From Pseudomonadota bacterium (lineage in GTDB: Bacteria; Pseudomonadota; Gammaproteobacteria; QQUJ01): a DNA stretch of 64,000 nucleotides. Below, one piece after another: positions 57,872 through 64,000 of the stretch. Location: contig QQUJ01000016.1 of NCBI GenBank assembly GCA_008501635.1, forward strand, positions 1 through 64,000. Direction: 5' to 3'. How positions within the stretch are numbered: position 1 is the stretch's first letter; each line of letters begins with the position of its first letter. Below the pieces are notes generated by a model, which saw only the letters and a list, made by a program, of their open reading frames with translations, made no database searches and was not told the DNA's origin. The position numbers and the translations under genes were made by a program.

Positions 57872-58456
57872 ATGGGGTGGCTGGGAAACCTGTGGCGCTC
57901 GGTAGCGATCCACCGTTTCGTGATTTTCTCGACGGTGGTGGCAACGGTGTTGCTGATAGGTGCGGGTGTCGGTGGTATGACGGCCCTGTCCACAACCACA
58001 TTCTGCACCTCATGTCATTCCATGTCGTACCCCTACGACGAGCTCCAGAAATCGAATCACTATGGGGTGATGGGTGCCGATCCGGGGTGCGGAGATTGCC
58101 ATGTTCCACGGGGACTCGAGAATCTCCATCTGGCCGTCGCGACCCACCTCGTGGACGGCGCGCGAGAAGTCTATTTCGAACTCACGGGCGACTATTCAGA
58201 CATCAAAAAATTCAACCAGCGCCGACTGGAGATGGCGCACTATGCGCGCATGAACCTCAAGCGCTGGGACAGCGTCACCTGCCGATACTGTCACAAGAAC
58301 CCGAGGCCATTCGGTGAGGCAAAAAAAGAGCATGAGAAAATGGTGACTCAAGGTGCGACTTGCATCGATTGTCATCAGAACCTGGTTCACAAGGAGGTGG
58401 AAGAAACGGATCTTGATGCAAGTCTCGCCCGGGGGGAGATGGTATTAAAGGAATAA
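57872..58456 (+). CDS. cycB: NapC/NirT-type tetraheme cytochrome (cM552-like quinone reductase)
   Basis: The 194-residue protein has one N-terminal membrane anchor (residues about 16-38) and four CxxCH sites at 45, 73, 137 and 164, in the NapC/NirT/NrfH layout. In ammonia oxidisers the corresponding protein, cM552, passes electrons from c554 to quinone. It begins 9 bases after cycA. No clear terminator follows. Confidence 0.9.
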   Translation: MGWLGNLWRSVAIHRFVIFSTVVATVLLIGAGVGGMTALSTTTFCTSCHSMSYPYDELQKSNHYGVMGADPGCGDCHVPRGLENLHLAVATHLVDGAREVYFELTGDYSDIKKFNQRRLEMAHYARMNLKRWDSVTCRYCHKNPRPFGEAKKEHEKMVTQGATCIDCHQNLVHKEVEETDLDASLARGEMVLKE

Positions 58457-58928
58457 TGAATCGATTGAAACGGATAAAATATGGAAGTATTCAATCCTGA
58501 AAAGGGTGTCCCGAATATGCGTACCCACTCCTCTATTTCGTGGGCGATGAGAATTCCTGTATCGGTGCAGTCCAAGCCAGCGGATTGCTGAGCGTATCCC
58601 CTGCGCTGCATTCCTCCCATCGATCGGCAAACCATGTGACCGCCTGATTGGTGCAGTGGCCGAACACTTCGGAAAAACTGCATCGAGGGGCCGGAGGGAG
58701 CGAGGCACGTCACCTGCAACCCGCCACCTCATCATACCCGCCGCTTCCAACCTGGACCGTCGGGCCTTCGATCGTGGCGCGAGCCTCTGCGCGCGCGTCT
58801 GGAGGCTCGTTCATTACCATCAACGTCAACAGAGAGCGTATCGATAAGCGAAGGGTGTATCCGCGGTGGTAGCGCCCAGATGCCGCCGCCAGCGCCCGTG
58901 CTGCTGACGAGCCCCCCGCGCACCACAC
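58457..58928. other. Intergenic region after the hao operon
   Basis: These 472 bases hold short open frames on both strands, none with a recognisable family, a consistent start or a ribosome-binding site. I see no tRNA and no good terminator. They may be a decayed gene. Confidence 0.4.
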
Positions 58929-59306
58929 TCACAGCAGCTCACGTGCTCGCTCGTAAAGCTCCTTGAGCGTGATTCGCGCCTCCTGCAGCGCCTGTTCCGA
59001 CCACTCGGTGGGATCGGCCCAATAATCGCCGGTCAGCAGACATCGGCGCGCAAGATCGGGTTCAACTTTGCGCAATTCCACCGCCGCTTCGCTCCACAAC
59101 CGCGACAGGTTGCGTTCCCGCTCTCGATCCGGATATTTGCGCCGCTTCATCGTCGCCAGATAGGCCTTGGTCTCGTTGGCTGCCAGATAGACCGACAACA
59201 GTGCGCGACGGTAGTGTTCTTCCTCCTGTGCCTGCTCATCACGCGCTGATTTGAGCCACCCGATGACATTGTTGAATAGCTGAATCAGATTGCCGACATC
59301 GATCAT
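58929..59306 (-). CDS. Hypothetical helical protein
   Basis: The 125-residue product is rich in charged residues and predicted helical throughout (MIDVGNLIQLFNNVIGWLKS, then DEQAQEEEHYRRALLSVYLA). It has no signal peptide, no membrane segment and no motif I recognise. Codon pattern and a clean frame support a real gene. It faces the hao operon and follows the SUMF1-like gene by about 60 bases. Confidence 0.65.
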   Translation of the reverse strand: MIDVGNLIQLFNNVIGWLKSARDEQAQEEEHYRRALLSVYLAANETKAYLATMKRRKYPDRERERNLSRLWSEAAVELRKVEPDLARRCLLTGDYWADPTEWSEQALQEARITLKELYERARELL

Positions 59307-59363
59307 CGCCTACCCTGTATCCACAGGTTTCAGTTTTCCCGCACCCCGCTTGCAAGCGGTCGG

Positions 59364-60836
59364 TTACGGATCCAATTCGCGAACGACACGAAATCCCGTA
59401 TCGTCACTTTGCCGCGAGGGGAAATCGCGCCAGCGGTTGGCCGAGCGCATCTCCTGGGCCGGAAAACTCCAGGCGCCGCCGCGTATCACCCGCTTTCCAC
59501 AACCGGGTTTGTCGATCGCACTGCCATCATCCGGGGCCTGGACAAAGGAATCGTGATAGCAATCTTCGACCCACTCCCACACATTGCCGGCGGTATCGTG
59601 CAGGCCAAATCGATTTGGTGGAAACTTCCCAACGGTGGTGGTCTTCTCGCCATCCCAGATACTGCCGCAACCCTCGCAGTTGGCTTGCGCCGACCGCGCA
59701 TCGTCACCCCACCAAAAGCGGCTGCTGCTACCTGCGCGCGCCGCATACTCCCACTCCGCATCGGTAGGCAAACGATAACGCTTGCCGGTCTGTTCGCTTA
59801 ACCAACGGGTATAGCGTTTGGCATCCTCCCAGGAAACATTGACCACCGGCCGCAGACCACGCCCCCAACCCTGGTCGTTGGGCTTCGCGCAACCTGTAAT
59901 CTCGCAATAGCGATCGTACTCGTCAAAGGTCACCTCGTAGAGACCGATCGCGAAGGGCTTCAGTCGAACAACCTTGGGCGGCCGCTCATCAGTGTCTCCC
60001 GTCGCATCTCCGCGCGTATAACGCCCACCCCGCAGCAACACCAGCTCCGGGCCCATTCCTCCTCTGCGCAGGCGATCCCGTAGCTCCGCCAAACTCGGCA
60101 CCTGCCGGAAAAACAGGGGCTCCGGAAACGTGGCGCCCGGGACCGAGCCTCGATTGACAGTGACGGCAATCGTCGCAATGCTGTCGGCGGCAATTTCTGC
60201 CGTACTCCCAAAATTGGTTTTCATCATTATCTGCCGGGTCAGCAGTTCTCCGCGCACGACCTCTCCTGGCGAATTGAGCCGTATCATCACCCGTTGCTCA
60301 TCGCTGGCAGGCATGGGTTCAAGATCCACAATGTGCGCATCACTGCGATTTACCATCGTCAATCCATCCTCCGTCTTTACCAGCAGATCCTGTGTCAGCA
60401 GTGCCGCCAGCATCCGATCACCATTGCGCAGCCAGATCTGATCGGGTACCAGGACCGGTTGCGGCCGGGTCCGCCGTTTGACAAAGCTGATCGAGGCGAT
60501 AGCGTCGCGCTCAACGGGAAGAGTGGGATCAAGTGCACGCAGTACCTGCAGCTCATCCTGCAGCAGCGTACCGGTGAAGCGCTCGCCGTCCTGAGTGGTG
60601 AGCACATCGCCAAGCGCCGTAAAATCCAATGAACGCATGAGGCCGTAGGGTACGGAGATTTCACCATAAGGTGTCCTCAGATCAAAACGCGGACTCGCAA
60701 CAGCACCGTTGTAGATCTCACCGTTTTTGAGAACGACCACATCGTAGCCGCTGTCCACCACGGGTACCGAGGCCGACATTACCGGTGTCGATAACAGAAC
60801 GACGACGCACCCGATACTCGTTGCCCACCACCTCAT
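59364..60836 (-). CDS. SUMF1/FGE-like domain protein with N-terminal beta-rich repeats
   Basis: The 490-residue exported product has a signal peptide (to about residue 22), then about 200 residues with repeated units of the form VVLKNGEIYNGAV and IWLRNGDRMLAAL. The SUMF1-type fold occupies the last 240 residues: VNVSWEDAKRYTRWLSEQTG near 350, YRLPTDAEWEYAARAG near 370, GNVWEWVEDCYHD near 428, and RVIRGGAWSF near 454. The two cysteines of true formylglycine-generating enzymes are not seen at the expected place after GGAW, so it probably binds rather than modifies a protein. Confidence 0.85.
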   Translation of the reverse strand: MRWWATSIGCVVVLLSTPVMSASVPVVDSGYDVVVLKNGEIYNGAVASPRFDLRTPYGEISVPYGLMRSLDFTALGDVLTTQDGERFTGTLLQDELQVLRALDPTLPVERDAIASISFVKRRTRPQPVLVPDQIWLRNGDRMLAALLTQDLLVKTEDGLTMVNRSDAHIVDLEPMPASDEQRVMIRLNSPGEVVRGELLTRQIMMKTNFGSTAEIAADSIATIAVTVNRGSVPGATFPEPLFFRQVPSLAELRDRLRRGGMGPELVLLRGGRYTRGDATGDTDERPPKVVRLKPFAIGLYEVTFDEYDRYCEITGCAKPNDQGWGRGLRPVVNVSWEDAKRYTRWLSEQTGKRYRLPTDAEWEYAARAGSSSRFWWGDDARSAQANCEGCGSIWDGEKTTTVGKFPPNRFGLHDTAGNVWEWVEDCYHDSFVQAPDDGSAIDKPGCGKRVIRGGAWSFPAQEMRSANRWRDFPSRQSDDTGFRVVRELDP

Positions 60837-60878
60837 GACTCCCCCCCCTGGTTCTCATCAAGGAACCCCCTTTTTGTA

Positions 60879-61733
60879 CTACCGGGGTTTTCTCTCGTTG
60901 GTTCCTATTCGAAACAGTACCCCATCAAGCACGCCATGAGGAAGTAGTCGCCGTAGGATTGCAAAGAGATAAGCCGGAAAAGTTACGCAGTACCTGGCCT
61001 TGGGGCGGGGACTCTCAAGCGCGTGAACGACCCGTTTCAATACTGCCTCGGGTGGCAGCGTGAACGGGGCAACCGGTCCTGGCGCGATGAATCGCCTTAC
61101 CATCGCCTGGTACGCGTTGCGGTGAATGCTGCGCTCGACATCGATGTTGCGTTGGAATGCCTGATAGGCATTGGCACGAAAACGACTCAGGATGGGACCG
61201 GGTTCGATGATCGATACGAATATTCCGCTGCCCCGCAGTTCCAGGCGCAGCGTATCGGTGAGCCCCTCGAGGGCGAACTTGCTGGCCGTGTACGCGCCGC
61301 GGTAAGCCAGCGCGATCAGGCCCAGCACCGAGCTGTTCTGGATGATGCGGCCTTCACCCCGGGAGCGCATCGCCGGCAAAAGCAACGTGGTCAGTTCGTG
61401 GGGCCCGAACAGATTGGATTCAAACTGCTCGCGCAGCACCGCCCTGCTGAGATCCTCGACTGCGCCGGGTTGGCCGTAGGCGCCATTGTTGAACACGCCA
61501 TAAACGGCTTTGCCCGTGCGGTTCAACACCTCCTCGGCAGTTGTGCGTATCGAATTGCTATCGGCGAGATCGAGTTTCAGACTCTCCAGCCCTTCAACCG
61601 CGAGACGATCCACGTCGGAAGGGTTACGTGCCGTGGCAAAGACCCGATAGCCGGCCCGGTGCAGTCCGTGGGCCACACAGTGACCAATGCCGCTCGAGCA
61701 GCCGGTAACGACGACCGTGCGTTGCTCAGCCAT
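60879..61733 (-). CDS. Short-chain dehydrogenase/reductase (SDR family)
   Basis: The 284-residue enzyme has the classical NAD(P) motif TGCSSGIG at residues 10-17, NNGAYG near 83, the catalytic Ser in NSSVLG near 133 and the YxxxK pair in YTASKFALEG near 149. The C-terminal extension after 240 is hydrophobic, as in retinol-dehydrogenase-like SDRs. The substrate is unknown. It follows the CoxE-like gene on the same strand. Confidence 0.9.
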   Translation of the reverse strand: MAEQRTVVVTGCSSGIGHCVAHGLHRAGYRVFATARNPSDVDRLAVEGLESLKLDLADSNSIRTTAEEVLNRTGKAVYGVFNNGAYGQPGAVEDLSRAVLREQFESNLFGPHELTTLLLPAMRSRGEGRIIQNSSVLGLIALAYRGAYTASKFALEGLTDTLRLELRGSGIFVSIIEPGPILSRFRANAYQAFQRNIDVERSIHRNAYQAMVRRFIAPGPVAPFTLPPEAVLKRVVHALESPRPKARYCVTFPAYLFAILRRLLPHGVLDGVLFRIGTNERKPR

Positions 61734-61764
61734 ACAGCGAGCAATCGTCCGGTGTCAGCTTCAT

Positions 61765-62943
61765 CTATTTGGCGAGATAGCGCATGCCCTGCTCAAGACC
61801 GTCGAGGGTCATGGGGTACATGCGGGTCGGGCCGATGATTTCGCGTATCACCTGCACGGAGGGGATCCGATCCCAGTAGGCGTCTTGCTGCGGATTGAGC
61901 CAGATCGCTTTGGAGAAGGTGTTGATGAGACGTTGCAACCACACCTGCCCGGGCTCCTCATTCCAATGCTCAACCGAGGCGTTGGGATAGAGGATCTCGT
62001 AGGGGCTCATGGTGGCATCCCCGACAAAGATCAACTTGTAATCGCCGCCATAGGCGTTGAGCACCTCCCACGTTGGAATGGTCTCGTCATGACGTCGGCG
62101 ATTGTCGCGCCACACCCGTTCATAGACACAATTGTGAAAGTAGTAGTACTCGAGATGCTTGAATTCGCTACGACATGCCGAGAAAAGCTCTTCGCAGACC
62201 CGCACATGATCATCCATTGATCCGCCCACATCAAGAAACAGCAATACCTTGACCGCGTTGTGTCGCTCGGGAACCATCTTCAGGTCCAACATGCCGCCAC
62301 GATCAGCCGTCGAGCGGATGGTATCATCGAGATCCAACTCCTCCACCGCTCCCGTGCGCGCAAACTGCCGCAATCTGCGCAGCGCCACCTTGATGTTCCG
62401 GGTTCCCAATTCTACGGAGTCGTCGAAATTGCGAAATTCCCGCTTGTCCCAGACTTTTACCGCGCTGCGGTTGCGTGATTCCTTCTGCCCGATGCGTACT
62501 CCCTCGGGATGATAGCCATACGCACCAAACGGTGAAGTGCCACCCGTGCCGATCCATTTGCTGCCACCGTGATGGGCGCCGTCCTGTTCTTGAAGCCGCT
62601 CCCTGAGCGTCTCCATCAGTTTGTCCCAGCCCATTTTCTCCAGTTTACGTTTGTCCTCATCGCTCAGATGACGCTCAATCATCTTGCGTAACCATTCGGC
62701 GGGAATGTCCGCCTCGATCGCCTCCTGCAGATCGGGAACCCCGTTGAAGAACGCTCCAAAGGCGCGATCGAAGCGGTCATAGAAACGCTCGTCCTTGATC
62801 AGCACGGTACGCGTCAGATAATAGAATTCATTGAGGTTGGGCGCAGCCACCCGTTGTTCCATGGTGCCGAGCAGATCCAGATACTCGCGAATCGTGACCG
62901 GCAGTTGCGCTGCCTTCAAGTGATAAAAAAAATCGATCAACAT
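61765..62943 (-). CDS. VWA-domain protein of the CoxE family
   Basis: The 392-residue product has a helical N-terminal part and a C-terminal von Willebrand A domain with a MIDAS-like sequence LLFLDVGGSMDDHVRV near residue 233. CoxE-type proteins work with MoxR AAA ATPases as metal-insertion or activation machines, for example with carbon monoxide dehydrogenase. The gene starts 23 bases after the MoxR-like gene stops, and no obvious target enzyme is in the window. Confidence 0.85.
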   Translation of the reverse strand: MLIDFFYHLKAAQLPVTIREYLDLLGTMEQRVAAPNLNEFYYLTRTVLIKDERFYDRFDRAFGAFFNGVPDLQEAIEADIPAEWLRKMIERHLSDEDKRKLEKMGWDKLMETLRERLQEQDGAHHGGSKWIGTGGTSPFGAYGYHPEGVRIGQKESRNRSAVKVWDKREFRNFDDSVELGTRNIKVALRRLRQFARTGAVEELDLDDTIRSTADRGGMLDLKMVPERHNAVKVLLFLDVGGSMDDHVRVCEELFSACRSEFKHLEYYYFHNCVYERVWRDNRRRHDETIPTWEVLNAYGGDYKLIFVGDATMSPYEILYPNASVEHWNEEPGQVWLQRLINTFSKAIWLNPQQDAYWDRIPSVQVIREIIGPTRMYPMTLDGLEQGMRYLAK

Positions 62944-62966
62944 GACCTGGTCTCGGGAATGGTGGA

Positions 62967-63809
62967 TCAGCCACGCCGCGCCATGAAGGCCAATCGTTCA
63001 AAGAGATGCACATCCTGTTCGTTCTTCAACAGAGCGCCGTGCAGCGGCGGTATCGCCTTGCGCGTATCCTTGCCCCGCAACACTTCCGGCGGAATATCTT
63101 CGGCCATCAGCAGTTTCAGCCAGTCCAGCAGCTCGGATGTGGAGGGTTTCTTCTTCAGGCCGGGCACTTCCCGCAGTTCAAAGAATACCTCCATCGCCTC
63201 GCGCAGCAGCTCCTTTTTCAGATCGGGATAGTGCACATTCACGATTCGCGCCATGGTCTCTTTGTCGGGAAACCGGATGTAATGAAAGAAACAACGGCGC
63301 AAGAAGGCATCGGGGAGTTCTTTTTCATTGTTGCTGGTGATGATCATCAAGGGTCGATGCTGCGCCTTGATCAGCTGTTGGGTCTCGTAGACGTAGAACT
63401 CCATACGATCGAGTTCGCGCAGCAGGTCATTGGGGAACTCGATATCTGCTTTATCGACCTCGTCTATCAGTACCACCGTCGGTACTTCCGCCGCAAAGGC
63501 CTCCCACAGTGCACCATGCTTGATGTAGTTGGCGATATCGTGGACACGATCGTCGCCCAACTGAGAATCCCGCAAGCGGGATACGGCATCATACTCGTAC
63601 AGACCATGCTGAGCCTTGGTGGTGGATTTTATGTGCCACTGGATCAACGGCCATTCAAGCGCCTTTGCGACCTCCAGAGCCAGCATTGTCTTCCCTGTTC
63701 CCGGCTCGCCTTTGATCAGTAGCGGACGCTGCAATGATATGGCCGCATTCACTGCCAACATCAGATCATCCGTGGCAACATAGCTCTCGGTTCCGGCAAA
63801 TCGATTCAT
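62967..63809 (-). CDS. MoxR-family AAA+ ATPase
   Basis: The 280-residue ATPase has Walker A GEPGTGKTML near residue 32, Walker B VVLIDEVDKADIEFPNDLLR near 109, and sensor segments ITSNNEKELPDAFLRRCFFH near 155. It is a MoxR-type chaperone that probably acts with the CoxE-like protein downstream. The ATG at 63809 is preferred; an upstream TTG at 63851 lies inside the preceding gene. Confidence 0.9.
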   Translation of the reverse strand: MNRFAGTESYVATDDLMLAVNAAISLQRPLLIKGEPGTGKTMLALEVAKALEWPLIQWHIKSTTKAQHGLYEYDAVSRLRDSQLGDDRVHDIANYIKHGALWEAFAAEVPTVVLIDEVDKADIEFPNDLLRELDRMEFYVYETQQLIKAQHRPLMIITSNNEKELPDAFLRRCFFHYIRFPDKETMARIVNVHYPDLKKELLREAMEVFFELREVPGLKKKPSTSELLDWLKLLMAEDIPPEVLRGKDTRKAIPPLHGALLKNEQDVHLFERLAFMARRG

Positions 63810-63816
63810 GACTTTC

Positions 63817-64000
63817 TCACTCAGCCTTCGTTGTGACGTCGTTATGCTCAACCAGTGACAGGAACTCAGGACGTTGTCTCATCAGATCCTGCACCTCCTG
63901 CTCCGGCATGGGTTTTGCCAAATAATACCCCTGGGCGAACTGACACTCCTGTTCAATCAGAAACTGCAGCTGAGTATCGGTTTCGGCGCCTTCGGCGATC
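63817..64000 (-). CDS. EAL-domain protein, C-terminal end (runs off window)
   Basis: The last 61 codons before the window edge read IAEGAETDTQLQFLIEQECQ and then FAQGYYLAKPMPEQE, the C-terminal end of an EAL domain (cyclic-di-GMP phosphodiesterase fold). The rest is outside, so catalytic residues cannot be judged. It ends 7 bases before the MoxR-like start codon. Confidence 0.85.
   Translation of the reverse strand, partial: IAEGAETDTQLQFLIEQECQFAQGYYLAKPMPEQEVQDLMRQRPEFLSLVEHNDVTTKAE

Noticed and set aside
58457-58928. Short open frames of 60-110 residues after cycB as further hao-operon genes
   Set aside because: No ribosome-binding site, no haem motif, no signal peptide, and overlapping frames on both strands with no resemblance to known proteins.

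Overview
The window reads as a chromosomal segment of a gammaproteobacterium with moderately high GC. The first clue is the conserved order tig-clpP-clpX-lon-hupB-ppiD at the left end. The rest points to a respiratory heterotroph, or a mixotroph of the Chromatiales/Thiotrichales kind: a class I polyhydroxyalkanoate synthase, a fused isobutyryl-CoA mutase, several acyl-CoA ligases, an ETF, a Liv-type ABC transporter, a molybdate transporter and multiheme cytochromes. The exact lineage cannot be fixed from this sequence alone.

Layout. 1-230: the 5' end of an IS110-family element sitting inside a small repeat. 228-9356: protein quality-control block with tRNA-Asp, tRNA-Val and tRNA-Leu. 9581-14799: ALDH7-type dehydrogenase, Sel1 protein, FemAB-like protein and PHA synthase. 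14866-15134: a 265-bp multi-hairpin repeat with terminal inverted repeats. 15201-20294: modEABC-apbE operon and a LysR regulator. 20581-24630: etfBA, a CoA-transferase, dodecin and an AhpD-like protein. 24721-33248: a Liv-type ABC transporter bracketed by two acyl-CoA-ligase-like genes. 33465-43108: UspA, enoyl-CoA hydratase, hydroxyacyl-CoA dehydrogenase, a Crp-type regulator, IcmF, MaoC hydratase, an acyl-CoA synthetase and a CoA-binding protein. 43262-54000: MetY, a pilin-like/ankyrin fusion, a DUF4124 protein, an EamA transporter, an acyl-CoA synthetase, MetA, a P-loop ATPase and a MocR regulator. 54364-58456: haoA-haoB-cycA-cycB. 58929-64000: a hypothetical protein, a SUMF1-like protein, an SDR, CoxE-like and MoxR-like proteins, and the end of an EAL protein.

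The most striking part is 54364-58456. It encodes an octaheme hydroxylamine-oxidoreductase-type cytochrome, HaoB, a tetraheme c554-type cytochrome and a NapC/NirT-type membrane cytochrome. This is the gene order that carries electrons from hydroxylamine to quinone in ammonia oxidisers. Here it stands beside a MocR/GntR-aminotransferase regulator, with a palindrome in the shared intergenic region, and no ammonia monooxygenase is in the window.

Much of the rest handles acyl-CoA: ligases activate acids, the hydratases and dehydrogenase run beta-oxidation-like steps, IcmF rearranges C4 acyl-CoA, ETF takes the electrons, and PhaC with the MaoC hydratase could store surplus as PHA. Two near-identical palindromes, before etfB and before the maoC-type gene, suggest a shared regulator.

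At least three kinds of dispersed repeat are present. Two of them supply the stop codon of the neighbouring gene.
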